DNA of 28,510 nucleotides. Origin: JAIEPT01 sp038217425. GTDB lineage: Bacteria > Planctomycetota > Planctomycetia > Gemmatales > Gemmataceae. Shown here one piece after another: positions 1 to 8,001 of this stretch (position 1 is the stretch's first letter; each line of letters starts with the position of its first letter). Where the stretch lies: NCBI GenBank assembly GCA_038217425.1, contig JBBQPM010000082.1, positions 1 to 28,510 of the forward strand. The letters run 5' to 3'. The notes below the pieces were generated by a model that worked only from the letters and a program-made list of their open reading frames with translations, searched no databases and was not told where the DNA came from. Position numbers and translations under genes: made by a program.

Positions 1-114
1 AAGCGATTGAAACAGACGGGCGCCCGTTGGAAGGTGGAGAACGCCAACAAAATGGGCGAACTCTGCTGTCTCAACTACAGCAGCCAATGGGCCGCATACT
101 GGAATGCCGCATGA
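1..114 (+). CDS. C-terminal end of a probable transposase (partial, 5' end outside window)
   Basis: The frame is open from base 1 to a TGA at 112-114 and gives 37 residues containing the segments TGARWKVENANKM and YSSQWAAYW. A basic stretch followed by RWxVEN and a tryptophan-rich end resembles the C-terminus of DDE transposases of the ISKra4-like type that are common in planctomycetes. This is recognition of a short tail only, so family and intactness are uncertain. I could not identify a terminal inverted repeat in the 190 bases after the stop. It could equally be the end of an unrelated protein. Confidence 0.4.
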   Translation, partial: KRLKQTGARWKVENANKMGELCCLNYSSQWAAYWNAA

Positions 115-164
115 GTGCCGGAAAGGATTGGCGCGCCCTCGCGCGGAAAAACGCTGTAAATCTG

Positions 165-193
165 TTGACGCGAGTTCGGGAAAAGGGTAGAAA
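165..193 (+). promoter_or_regulatory. candidate sigma70-type promoter for infC
   Basis: TTGACG at 165-170 is separated by exactly 17 bases from TAGAAA at 188-193. This matches the bacterial consensus at five of six and four of six positions. It lies about 110 bases upstream of the infC start and after the transposase-like tail, leaving a leader of about 100 bases. It is a motif match only. Confidence 0.4.
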
Positions 194-301
194 TCAGTAA
201 CTTCGGCGGCCCAGTGTGGCGCCGCCGGCACCCGCGACCCGGAGATTGGCCAGGCACAACCCGCACCTTGCCAATTCGAGTGAAGGAGAGCGAACTCGGG
301 A

Positions 302-820
302 ATGAACGATCGCAAGAATGAAATCCTGCAGCGCGTCAACGAGCAAATTCGGATCAGCCCCGTTCGCCTTATCGGAGCCAACGGCGAAATGATGGGCGTG
401 GTACCAACCTCGCAAGCCCTGGATTTGGCCCGCGAAGCCAACCTCGATCTCGTCGAGGTGGCGGCCACCGAGCGTCCCCCCGTTTGCAAGATCATGGACT
501 TCGGCAAGTTCAAGTTTCTGCAAAAGCAAAAGGCCAAGGACAAGACTAAGACGCACCAGCAGAAACTCAAGGAAATCCGCCTGCGCCCCAAGACCGACGA
601 ACACGACGTCGAGACCAAGATCAACCAGGCGCGGAAATTCCTCGAGCATCGCGACAAGGTGCTCGTCTACGTCCTCTACAAGGGCCGCGAATTGCAGCAC
701 ATTGAGGAAGGCAGACGGATCCTGGACGCAATTCTCGAAAAGCTCCAGGAAGTCGCCAAGATCGAATCGCCGCCGCGCATGGAAGGCAAACGCATGGCGA
801 CCATGCTCGCGCCCAAATAA
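302..820 (+). CDS. infC: translation initiation factor IF-3
   Basis: IF-3 binds the 30S subunit, prevents premature 50S joining and helps select the initiator tRNA and start codon. The 172-residue product has the family's usual length and both domains. The N-terminal domain (about 1-75) contains VNEQIRISPVRLIG, LDLVEVA and PPVCKIMDFGKFKF. A lysine-rich linker follows, then the C-terminal domain (about 85-170) with KEIRLRPKTDEHD and a late RMEGKRM segment. The ATG at 302 has an AAGGAGAG ribosome-binding site about 12 bases upstream. The usual partners rpmI and rplT do not follow; a kinase gene does, beyond a terminator, so infC looks monocistronic here. Identification is secure. Confidence 0.97.
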   Translation: MNDRKNEILQRVNEQIRISPVRLIGANGEMMGVVPTSQALDLAREANLDLVEVAATERPPVCKIMDFGKFKFLQKQKAKDKTKTHQQKLKEIRLRPKTDEHDVETKINQARKFLEHRDKVLVYVLYKGRELQHIEEGRRILDAILEKLQEVAKIESPPRMEGKRMATMLAPK

Positions 821-827
821 CCGCTGG

Positions 828-852
828 ACGAGCCCGCGCGGCTCGTTCTTTT
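828..852 (+). terminator. intrinsic terminator after infC
   Basis: A perfect 7-bp stem, ACGAGCC with GGCTCGT around a CGCGC loop, is followed directly by a T-rich run (TTCTTTT). It starts 8 bases after the infC stop and ends 11 bases before the kinase ATG. It should insulate the two genes or attenuate read-through. Confidence 0.7.
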
Positions 853-863
853 CCTGGCATCTC

Positions 864-2351
864 ATGGCTCTTCCCACTTCTGCCGAACTTCTGGATTGGC
901 TTGAAAAGAACCTCTTCCTCCGTCCGGATCAGGCGACGGAGTTGCGCTCGCAGCTGAGCCGATTTCCGGAACTTCCGCAACTTTGCAAGGAACTCGTCCG
1001 CCGGGAATGGCTCACGCCGTTCCAGGCCAATCAGATCATTCTCGACAAGTCGGCCACGCTCATCGTCGGCGCCAATCGCATTCTCACCCGGCTCGGCGAA
1101 GGGGCGATGGGCCAGGTCTTTAAGGCCTGGAACGTGCGCCTGAGTCGGGTCGTCGCGATCAAGACGATCCATCGGCAAAACGTCGCCAGTTCCAAGGCGA
1201 TGGAACGCTTTCATCGCGAAATCCAGACCGCCTCGAAGCTCGATCATCCGAACATCGTGCTGGTGCGCGACGCGGAGGAATGGTCCGGCGCCCCGTTTCT
1301 CATGATGGATTACATCGAGGGCGTCGACCTTTCGCGGATGGTGAAGAAGGAAGGCCCGCTCCCCGTACACCTGGCGGCCGACTTCATTTGCCAGGCCGCC
1401 CAGGGGCTCCAGCACGCCTACGAGCGCGGCATCGTCCATCGCGATCTCAAGCCGGGGAATTTGCTGGTCGCCCGCTCGGAAAAGGATCAGAAGCCGGTCG
1501 TCAAGATCCTCGACTTCGGCCTGGCGCGGTTCGCCGCCGCGGACGAACAGCAGCTCACGCAGCACGGCAACATCCTGGGGACGATCGACTACATCTCCCC
1601 CGAGCAGGCCCACGACGCCCATTCTGCCGACATCCGCTCGGATATTTACAGCCTGGGATGCTCGCTGTTTTACATCCTCACCGGCAAGCCCCCCTTCCCG
1701 GGGGTGTCGATGGTGGAGAAGATCACGGCGCGGATGGCGGGGTTTGTGCCGCAGCTCCGGAAGTTGCGGCCGGAGGTTCCGGCCGGGCTCGAGGAGATTT
1801 TCTTGCGGATGATTGCGAAGAATCCCGCCGATCGTTATCAAAGGCCCGGCGAGGTGGCGCAGGCACTGCTGCCGTTTTGCAAATCGGCGGGTGTTCCGCA
1901 GCCGACCCCGGCGACGCCGATCGCGCTGGGGTCGGGCGCGTTTCAGGGGCACGAAGAAGCGACGGTCTTTTCCGCGTCGCCGGATCCCGCTGGAATTACC
2001 GAGGACGCCAACCCCTTCGCTTTCACCCTCTCTGACGAGACGCCGATTGCGCCGGCGCCGAGGGATCCGTCTCGGCCCGCGCACCTGGAGAAATGGGATT
2101 TCCTCATCCGCTACGTCCCCGCCGCCCAGCGCGAACGCCTGAACGATCCCCGCAACTTCAAGCTCTTTCTTAGCGGCGTCTTCTGCGTCATCGGACTCCT
2201 CGTGCTCGCGGTATTTCTAATGTTCCTCAGCCTGGTACGCGAGAACCCACGGAATCCTCGGGGTGAACGCGGCGATTTCCCGGCGTTCGCATCGCTGTCT
2301 CTGAACGGCGACGGCAAGCCGGGAAGCTCGCCGCCAGAGTCGTTCGAATGA
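864..2351 (+). CDS. membrane-anchored Ser/Thr protein kinase (Hanks type, planctomycete)
   Basis: The 495-residue product has a short helical N-terminal domain (about 5-65, ending in WLTPFQANQII) that is characteristic of planctomycete kinases. A complete kinase domain follows (about 74-345): glycine loop LGEGAMGQVF, AIK lysine K101, catalytic HRDLKPGN with D194, DFG at 217-219, and SPEQ in place of APE. A proline/alanine-rich linker leads to one membrane segment (about 435-458) and a short external tail of about 37 residues. The kinase is therefore cytoplasmic, and the tail is too short for a large sensor domain. The frame is open further upstream, but ATG 864 matches where the family starts. 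No Shine-Dalgarno sequence is visible and the infC terminator lies just before it. Substrates cannot be inferred. Confidence 0.93.
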   Translation: MALPTSAELLDWLEKNLFLRPDQATELRSQLSRFPELPQLCKELVRREWLTPFQANQIILDKSATLIVGANRILTRLGEGAMGQVFKAWNVRLSRVVAIKTIHRQNVASSKAMERFHREIQTASKLDHPNIVLVRDAEEWSGAPFLMMDYIEGVDLSRMVKKEGPLPVHLAADFICQAAQGLQHAYERGIVHRDLKPGNLLVARSEKDQKPVVKILDFGLARFAAADEQQLTQHGNILGTIDYISPEQAHDAHSADIRSDIYSLGCSLFYILTGKPPFPGVSMVEKITARMAGFVPQLRKLRPEVPAGLEEIFLRMIAKNPADRYQRPGEVAQALLPFCKSAGVPQPTPATPIALGSGAFQGHEEATVFSASPDPAGITEDANPFAFTLSDETPIAPAPRDPSRPAHLEKWDFLIRYVPAAQRERLNDPRNFKLFLSGVFCVIGLLVLAVFLMFLSLVRENPRNPRGERGDFPAFASLSLNGDGKPGSSPPESFE

Positions 2352-2483
2352 TGAAAGACTGCGAGCGGTTGAACGGGTCTCGTCCGCGCCCGGAGCCGAG
2401 TCCCCTTGCAAACCGCCTGTACTCCGGGCGCTGACGCGACCCGGCTCGCCGGATTTCCCCTGTCAGAAGTGGCGCTGCCCGAG

Positions 2484-3989
2484 TTACGCCTCAGGCGTCT
2501 TCGTGCGCAGCTGACGTCGCCGCCAGGCGACCCAGACGGCGGGGAGGCCGAGCAGTCCGGCGAGGAGTGAGGCGGGTTCGGGCACGACGTTACCGCCGCC
2601 GCCCCCCCCCTTGGTTTGTCCCTGGTTCTGCTTTTGGCTGCCGCTTTGCGACTGCTTCTGTTGTTGTTGTTGCTGTTGCTGGTTAACGTTGTCGATCTTG
2701 ATGTTGATGTTGCTCGCTTGTTGCGGCTGGGTGCTGGTATTCGAACCGGAGCCCGAGAAGCCGCCGCCGCTGGATTTACTCTGGCCTTGGCCCTGGCCGA
2801 AATTGCTGATCGGCGGCGCCGAGGTCGTCGCGGAACCGCCGCCCGAAGTTGCCGGGATCGGGGGAGCGTTCGAGGGGATGCCGAAATTCGGGCTGAACGT
2901 CGCCCCGGCGCTCTTTGCCAGGATCGATGCGCCGACGTCGACTGGCGGCGCGGGGGTCGGCGCCTTGCCTTCGATGCCGAGAATTTCGCCCCCAGGTTGT
3001 ACGGGCATTTCGCCCGCGTCGAAAAGGCCGACCAGTCGGAACGCCTCTGCGGGGGCCGCATCCTTGGGGAGATTGATCCTTTTCGCCTTGGCCAGATCCT
3101 TGACGAACTCGGTCGTGAACTCGCGTGACGAATACAGACGCGCCGGCTCAAATTTCGGCGGGCGATTCGAGGTAAAGCCAAACACGGTGCTTCGGCCATC
3201 CTTGGGGAGCGCGTTCTTGCCCGACCACGAGGCGTGGAAGTTGGGTCGGGGATCGATCTTCGAACTCGGCATCAAGAAGGTGTTCGTCGGAGAAAGCGCC
3301 GGGTCGAGCGCATCCCACACGACCTGCACGATGTTATCCGCCTCCTTGGGCCGAACTTCGTCGCGGGCGCTGGGAATGCGGACCATGCGCAAGCCTTGAC
3401 TCACCGGCGTCGCCGGCGCGGGGCTCACGTACGCACGCGCCCCGGGCTTGTGATTTGCCGACAACGGCAGCAAGTTCCCTTTCTCCATCGTCGCGAACCC
3501 GGCGCCCTGGAAGTGGCCCCAGGACGTGATCTCCGAAAAGTCGACGACGAGGTTGATCTCCACGGTCTCGATCGGCGCGTCGGCTTCGGGGTTGATCACC
3601 TGGTAGACGTAGAGATACGTCGCCCGGTCATCGAGTTCCGGCGAGGACGTCGAAAATTCCAGGCCCGGCCGCAAGTTGGTCCCGGGCTGAAACAACGACG
3701 CCAGTCCTTCAACCCCGGTCCCCCACGGGTCCCTGGGGTTCTCGGTATCACGTTTGAAGACCATGTAATAAATGGTGCCGCGAAAGAGATTGTTGGCGGG
3801 CTTCTCGGTCGCCTCAATGGACGAGAACGCAATCTTTGAGTCGGCCTTGGTGAAGTTCGCCTTCCACTGGGTATTGAAGCGTGGACTGGAACTGCCGATA
3901 AACTCGGTCACTTCCCCAGCCTGGGCGGAGGCGAAAACAGCGAGGGTGCAAAGCAGTAGCCCCCACACACGAGGTGCGCACGAAAACAT
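2484..3989 (-). CDS. PEP-CTERM sorted exported protein with Gln-rich linker
   Basis: The 501-residue product has a signal peptide (about 1-24, ending ASAQA) and ends with a PEP-CTERM sorting signal: VPEP at 469-472, a hydrophobic stretch and WRRR. Such proteins are exported and processed by an exosortase, which is not in this window. The mature part (about 25-390) is a globular region I do not recognise. It is followed by a low-complexity Gly/Ser/Gln linker with an eight-glutamine run and a six-glycine run just before the sorting signal. Transcription converges with the kinase gene; the genes end 132 bases apart. The likely location is the cell surface or matrix. The function of the globular part is unknown. 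Confidence 0.88.
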   Translation of the reverse strand: MFSCAPRVWGLLLCTLAVFASAQAGEVTEFIGSSSPRFNTQWKANFTKADSKIAFSSIEATEKPANNLFRGTIYYMVFKRDTENPRDPWGTGVEGLASLFQPGTNLRPGLEFSTSSPELDDRATYLYVYQVINPEADAPIETVEINLVVDFSEITSWGHFQGAGFATMEKGNLLPLSANHKPGARAYVSPAPATPVSQGLRMVRIPSARDEVRPKEADNIVQVVWDALDPALSPTNTFLMPSSKIDPRPNFHASWSGKNALPKDGRSTVFGFTSNRPPKFEPARLYSSREFTTEFVKDLAKAKRINLPKDAAPAEAFRLVGLFDAGEMPVQPGGEILGIEGKAPTPAPPVDVGASILAKSAGATFSPNFGIPSNAPPIPATSGGGSATTSAPPISNFGQGQGQSKSSGGGFSGSGSNTSTQPQQASNINIKIDNVNQQQQQQQQKQSQSGSQKQNQGQTKGGGGGGNVVPEPASLLAGLLGLPAVWVAWRRRQLRTKTPEA

Positions 3990-4205
3990 ATTTGCCTCTA
4001 CGAGGGGAGAGGGACGGCTTCTCGCCGGTCTCGAGCGTGTGGGGAGTCTCGGGGCCGAGCGAACTTCGGATGTTCCTCTTTACATCGTGCCATCTTCGCA
4101 AGAAATGTCAACCGCAATTTGGGTAAAACCGTCTGAATCGATCTCCGCGCGATCCTCCTCGATCTTTCACCGCCTCTACGCACTCGATCCCTAACGTTAT
4201 CCTTC

Positions 4206-4904
4206 ATGAGAACGCTCATTCTTTCCGACATCCATCTGGGCAGTCGGCATTGCAATCACCATCTGATCGCCGAGACCCTGACCCGGGAAAAGTTTGACCG
4301 CGTGGTCCTCAACGGCGACACCATCCACAACGTCAACTTCCGCAAATTCATCAAGCCCCACTGGGATTTGCTCGATCGCTTCCGCAAACTAAGCCGGCAG
4401 CGCGAGTTGGTTCTCATCCGCGGCAACCACGATCACGAGATCGATTACTTCGCCGCCCCGCGCTCCGATTCCCTCTCCACCGGCAACGTCTTACCCGCCC
4501 TGCTCGAGACGCCGATGCTCGAAGATTACCGACTCGAGGTCGGCGGCGAATCGTATCTGGTCCTGCACGGCGACCGTTTCGATCCGACCATGCGTTACCC
4601 GATGGTCACCGAGGTCGCCTTTCTCGCGTATCAATTCACGACCAAGCTCAACAAGAAATTCGCCAAGTGGCTGAAGAAGAAGTCCAAACGCTGGGGCGGC
4701 ATCCTCGAACTCGTTCGCAGTCAGTCGATCCACTTCGCCCAAAAGCAAAACATCCCCGGCGTCATCACGGGTCACACCCATTTCGCCGAGGACGCCCGCA
4801 TCGACGACATCCATTACCTTAACACCGGCTCCTGGACCGAGAGCCCGTGTGCGTACGTCACGCTCGACAAGTGCGGCTTCGAACTGCACCACGTTTCCGA
4901 TTAG
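4206..4904 (+). CDS. metallophosphoesterase, LpxH-like (UDP-2,3-diacylglucosamine hydrolase type)
   Basis: The 232-residue product shows the calcineurin-like dimetal motifs in order: D8 and H10 in SDIHLGS, D38 in NGDT, N74-H75 in GNHDHE, H121 in LHGDRFD, and H190/H192 in GHTH. Length and motif spacing fit the LpxH/YbbF group, which cleaves UDP-diacylglucosamine in lipid A synthesis. In planctomycetes the true substrate is not certain from sequence, so I withhold the symbol. A basic helical segment (about 147-163, rich in Lys) resembles the membrane-associating insertion of that group. No Shine-Dalgarno sequence is seen before ATG 4206. The 3' end of this gene recurs as a decayed copy at 6065-6217. 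Confidence 0.85.
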   Translation: MRTLILSDIHLGSRHCNHHLIAETLTREKFDRVVLNGDTIHNVNFRKFIKPHWDLLDRFRKLSRQRELVLIRGNHDHEIDYFAAPRSDSLSTGNVLPALLETPMLEDYRLEVGGESYLVLHGDRFDPTMRYPMVTEVAFLAYQFTTKLNKKFAKWLKKKSKRWGGILELVRSQSIHFAQKQNIPGVITGHTHFAEDARIDDIHYLNTGSWTESPCAYVTLDKCGFELHHVSD

Positions 4905-4913
4905 CTGCGCCCT

Positions 4914-4949
4914 TTACTTGAGCGCCGCCGGCACGACAATTTGCAACCA
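4914..4949 (-). pseudogene. remnant of the 3' end of a TPR-protein gene (paralogous to 8002-10404)
   Basis: Read on the minus strand, these 36 bases encode WLQIVVPAALK plus a stop. The intact TPR protein ends WFQIVVPAALK. By hand alignment 30 of 36 bases match 8002-8037. Two codons further upstream the frame meets a stop, so only this tip remains. It lies 9 bases after the phosphoesterase stop, in the same convergent arrangement expected for an ancestral phosphoesterase/TPR junction. Confidence 0.65.
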
Positions 4950-5014
4950 ACCCTGCTAGTTTCTAGCGCTGTAGTACTAAACCGCCGCGCCGCCTCTGGG
5001 CTCTACTGTATTTC

Positions 5015-5809
5015 TCAACGACTCGAGTTACCGTCCTCCGGCCCCCGCAGCGCTTGCAATACCCAGAGGTTTCCCGCCATCATGCGGACCTGGGACGGGA
5101 CGGTTGGGTCGCTTGAGTCAACGGCGCCAAGGCGTAAGGCGACGACGTTCAGATCGACTCCCTGTTTCTCGGCTCGGGGGATCAGGCGTTTGTGAAACCA
5201 CGTTCGGATCTGCTGCCGGACGGTTCGGTAAACGGTGATGCCGCCGATCAAGGGGAAACCGAACACGACGAAGAGAATGATGGCTGTCACCCGGATGTCC
5301 TCCGGCAGTAGCCAGAGCGGCGCACAGCACAGAGCCGTGTAAAGCGTCCCCCAGAAGAGGCCCGACATCACGCCGGGGAAGGATGGGGCGAGTTCGCGGA
5401 TGAGACTGTCGGCTTTGCGGACTGCCTCGGGATCTTGCTGAGCGACGGCTTGGAACTTTTGGCGTGCTTCCTCAATGCGGGCGAGCCGGGGGTTGGTCCG
5501 CTGCAGCAATGTTTCCAGAGGCAGCGCCGCCGCCTCCGCCATCGGCAAGATACAGGCATAGGTGGCGAGAGCACACGCGACTGGACCGTAATCGGTCGTG
5601 TCGCATTCCGCTTCCAATCCGCACGTCAGGCAGCGGCGCGTGCTCGAGACGAGAGTCTTGGAGCCCGAGGGAATGAAGAAGAGGTGGCTTTGCTTGTAAT
5701 GGTCCGCGACGTGGAAGCGATTCACGCGACCGCAAGCCGAACAATCGTCCGCCACGATGCCGCGTTCTTCGGTGGAAGGATAGCTTCCCCAGAGAATAAA
5801 AAAGGACAT
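5015..5809 (-). CDS. zinc-ribbon membrane protein of unknown function
   Basis: The frame is open from 5914, but the Met at 5809 is chosen because GGGAG lies 7 bases before it. The 264-residue product starts MSFFILWGSYP. Residues about 22-90 contain two CxxC pairs (CSACG and CLTCG), suggesting a zinc ribbon. A helical charged stretch follows (LARIEEARQKFQAVAQ), then a hydrophobic region of two probable membrane segments (LFWGTLYTALCCAPLWLL and VTAIILFVVFGFPLIGGI), and a basic C-terminal tail. The N-terminus has no signal peptide. I do not recognise a named family. The gene sits alone inside the segment bounded by the duplicated phosphoesterase/TPR junction, so it may have arrived with that rearrangement. 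Confidence 0.72.
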   Translation of the reverse strand: MSFFILWGSYPSTEERGIVADDCSACGRVNRFHVADHYKQSHLFFIPSGSKTLVSSTRRCLTCGLEAECDTTDYGPVACALATYACILPMAEAAALPLETLLQRTNPRLARIEEARQKFQAVAQQDPEAVRKADSLIRELAPSFPGVMSGLFWGTLYTALCCAPLWLLPEDIRVTAIILFVVFGFPLIGGITVYRTVRQQIRTWFHKRLIPRAEKQGVDLNVVALRLGAVDSSDPTVPSQVRMMAGNLWVLQALRGPEDGNSSR

Positions 5810-5935
5810 TGCTGCTCCCGTTGATGCGCCCGCTAGATGAATCCCTGTCACTCTACCGACGGAGATTGCCCTTCGCGCGACTAATCGGCCAAAAAAAAGG
5901 TTAGTCGAAGACAATCTTTAGCTTGAAGGCAAATA

Positions 5936-6061
5936 AGGGGACAGGCATTTGGGACAGGCATGTTTTTAATAAGTGCCATCATTTCTAGTAAACATGCCTG
6001 TCCCAGGGTTGCAGCTATTTTGCACTAGGCCAGATGCTTATTAAAAATTGCTGCGTCCCCT
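5936..6061. repeat. nested palindromic element with GGGACAGGC motifs
   Basis: Three nested inverted repeats are visible. A perfect 15-bp pair begins GGGACAGGCATG (5951-5965 with 5990-6004). An 11-bp pair, TTTTTAATAAG with CTTATTAAAAA, lies at 5963-5973 and 6037-6047. An outer 8-bp pair, AAGGGGAC with GTCCCCTT, lies at 5936-5943 and 6054-6061. A further GGGGACAGGCAT sits just before the first arm. Such compact overlapping hairpins with a GGGACAGG core resemble non-autonomous REP or IS200-type elements. No transposase is encoded here. The decayed phosphoesterase copy begins 3 bases after it. Confidence 0.7.
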
Positions 6062-6064
6062 TTC

Positions 6065-6217
6065 GGCGTCATTGCGGGAGCACACCCATTTCGCCGAGGG
6101 CACCCGCACTCGATGACATTCATCACCTCAACACCGGTTCTTGGACCGAGAGCCCGTGCGCGTAGGTCGGGCACGACAAGTGCGGCTTCGAATTGCACCA
6201 CGTTTCGGATTAAGCTG
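6065..6217 (+). pseudogene. decayed duplicate of the metallophosphoesterase 3' end
   Basis: This segment aligns with 4758-4908, the last 49 codons and stop region of the phosphoesterase. By hand it shows 18 substitutions and three single-base insertions over about 153 bases, roughly 86% identity. Two insertions shift the frame, and the codon matching TAC (Tyr) reads TAG. It still covers the GHTH-equivalent region but cannot encode a working protein. No 5' part of the gene is present. Together with the TPR-gene tip at 4914-4949 it shows that a convergent gene junction was duplicated. Confidence 0.9.
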
Positions 6218-6224
6218 AATGCAC

Positions 6225-6250
6225 GTATCTATTCATATGGCGATAGATAC
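6225..6250. repeat. 8-bp inverted repeat
   Basis: GTATCTAT at 6225-6232 pairs with ATAGATAC at 6243-6250 around a 10-base spacer. It follows the decayed phosphoesterase copy directly, so it could mark the boundary of the inserted segment or be an operator. Neither can be told from sequence. Confidence 0.4.
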
Positions 6251-6450
6251 ACGCGCACACACAGGCGTCGAGTTTCGAAGACAGTACTCAGGGGGCTGCA
6301 GACGATGAGACCGAAGTAGGCAACCCCGAAGAATTTCACCACGTGCAGGTTCAGATTTGGCGAATAAGGGACAGGAACACGTCAGTTGCTTCGCCGCGTC
6401 CATTTGTACCTTGACGAAAAAGTCTGGTTTCTTGACAAGGATTTTTTTTC

Positions 6451-6478
6451 TTGACATGCGCCTTCAGGGCGTGACAAT
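6451..6478 (+). promoter_or_regulatory. candidate promoter for the 455-residue protein gene
   Basis: A perfect TTGACA at 6451-6456 is followed after 16 bases by GACAAT at 6473-6478, four of six matches to the -10 consensus. A T-run lies just upstream (6442-6449), and a second TTGACA lies at 6432-6437. The leader to the ATG at 6599 would be about 115 bases. Confidence 0.35.
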
Positions 6479-6598
6479 ACCACCGCGGTGAGTCATCGCT
6501 TGTTGCTGTATTCCGTACCCCCGTTTCGTGGCCAGGGATTGTTGCCTGGCAAGAACGAACGCATCACCCCTTGACATTCTTTCCAGAGAGTCCCGGAC

Positions 6599-7966
6599 AT
6601 GGCCAAATTCGCCGACCAGTGGGAAGATTCCAAAGTAGAGTTCGAGAAAGCCACGAACAAGAAGAAGCCCCGCGAGAGCTTGAAGCAGAAAATCGTGGGC
6701 ACGGGCGTCGGCAAGGCGTTTCGCGAGTTGGATGGCATGACATCGCCCAAGGACATCGTCAAACAAGTGGACGTTGTCAAGGTGGCTTGCGCCACCTACT
6801 TGAAGACGTTGGATAAGGCGGCCAATGATCCTAAGGACGTCGATCCCACGGAAAAAGGGCCTTACCTGCAGGCGCTCGAGAAACTCAGAAAGGCGCTGGC
6901 CCGCCTCCAAAGCCAGGCGCTCCTAGTGGGCGATTCCCTCGACCCGAAGGACAAGAAAACCGAAACGACTGCCGAGAGCACTCTTAAGCCAATCGTCGAG
7001 AAACAGCTCCAGGACTACACGGATTTCGTGAAACTGCGCGAGTCCATGATCGGCGAAGTGAAGAAGTGGTTGATCGAAGGGAAGACAATCGTGCAGAAGG
7101 TGGGCGAGTTGGCGAGCGAATCCGAGCAGAACGTGAAGGATATCACGATAGCCAAGAACAAGGGCGAGGCCACTGCCGCCGACCTTCTGTGCAAGGCCAA
7201 CCAGAGCAAACTTCAGAACGCCGGCAATCTGCAACAGATTTTTGCGCGCAAGTGCGTTGAACGCACGGAAACTCTGTTGAAGGTTCGGGAGGAAGGGGCG
7301 TTGGCAAGGACAAAATCCATCGACGAGAAGGTTCTCAACCCCCTCAAGGAGCGTTCGAGCAAGGCTTGGAACACGATCAATCCCCTTCAGACTGAATACC
7401 TGGAGGTCTTGCCCAGGCAGGTCGCCGAACTAGTGCTGAAAATCGAACGCCACGTCGAGGAGGCGGAAGACCTTGTCGGCACAGTCAGGCCCCCCGAGGA
7501 ATACCTGTCCAAATTCGGCCCAAAGGAAGCCGAGCTCCAAAATTCCATCAAAGAGGTCGACATCGCCATCGAGAGGTTCGAGAAGCAGATCAACGAATTT
7601 CCGGCGAAGCTCGAGAAGGCGGCGGATACGGCGGCGAAGGCGGGAGATAAATTGCGCGATCCACTGATCATTCAAGTCGTCAACACGTGGGGGAGCACGG
7701 TGAAGGCTAACACGGTGACTCTCAACACGAACAAGGAGCGCCTCAAAGTAACCGAGCAGTTGGGCCGGCAGCTGACCTCGATCCCCAAGGATGCATTGAA
7801 CAACAAACAGGTCGGAAACCTGGTTGACAAGCTGAACGAGCTCTTGAAAACCGCCGCGGACAAGCTGCAAAAGGTCGTAAAATTGATTGAGCAAGCGAAC
7901 GAGAAATTCAACGGAGGCGGAGACTTACTCCGGTCTCGGGTCAAGGAATTAATGGAGAAAAAATAG
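6599..7966 (+). CDS. 455-residue predicted helical/coiled-coil protein, no recognised family
   Basis: The product starts MAKFADQWEDSKVEFEKA and is dominated by charged amphipathic segments rich in Lys, Glu, Leu and Ala. Examples are SIKEVDIAIERFEKQINEF near 310-330 and a long heptad-like C-terminus ending KELMEKK. There is no signal peptide, membrane segment or catalytic motif that I can see. Cysteines are few. It is probably a cytoplasmic elongated or bundle-forming protein. The ATG at 6599 is preceded only by a weak AGAGAG. The gene lies between the decayed phosphoesterase copy and the intact TPR gene, so it looks like inserted cargo, yet the frame is intact over 1.4 kb. I do not assign a function; a structural or effector role is possible. 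Confidence 0.8.
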   Translation: MAKFADQWEDSKVEFEKATNKKKPRESLKQKIVGTGVGKAFRELDGMTSPKDIVKQVDVVKVACATYLKTLDKAANDPKDVDPTEKGPYLQALEKLRKALARLQSQALLVGDSLDPKDKKTETTAESTLKPIVEKQLQDYTDFVKLRESMIGEVKKWLIEGKTIVQKVGELASESEQNVKDITIAKNKGEATAADLLCKANQSKLQNAGNLQQIFARKCVERTETLLKVREEGALARTKSIDEKVLNPLKERSSKAWNTINPLQTEYLEVLPRQVAELVLKIERHVEEAEDLVGTVRPPEEYLSKFGPKEAELQNSIKEVDIAIERFEKQINEFPAKLEKAADTAAKAGDKLRDPLIIQVVNTWGSTVKANTVTLNTNKERLKVTEQLGRQLTSIPKDALNNKQVGNLVDKLNELLKTAADKLQKVVKLIEQANEKFNGGGDLLRSRVKELMEKK

Positions 7967-8001
7967 ACGAATTACTTCTCAAACGAGGGTTACGAATGCA
8001 C

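Larger units (their letters stand above)
5810..6598. other. 789-base region without an intact gene
   Basis: This stretch lies between two divergently transcribed orphan genes. It contains the nested palindrome at 5936-6061, the decayed phosphoesterase 3' end at 6065-6217, a small inverted repeat at 6225-6250, another GGGACAGG motif at 6368-6375 and a candidate promoter at 6451-6478. Short frames here have no recognisable protein features. Base composition is clearly more AT-rich than the flanking genes, with T and A runs at 5890-5970 and 6440-6452. Confidence 0.7.

Noticed and set aside
194..2084. Long minus-strand open frames opposite infC and the kinase gene
   Set aside because: They are antisense shadows caused by high GC and codon bias; the plus-strand products are complete known families, and the minus frames show Arg/Gly-rich compositions without domains.
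2590..2700. Repetitive GTTGTTGTTG sequence as a CRISPR or regulatory repeat
   Set aside because: It is in frame as glutamine codons within the PEP-CTERM protein; there are no spacers.
2611..3839. Plus-strand frames opposite the PEP-CTERM gene, including a leucine- and cysteine-run protein
   Set aside because: The runs are the reverse reading of the glutamine tract. The minus-strand product has a signal peptide and sorting signal, so it is the real gene.
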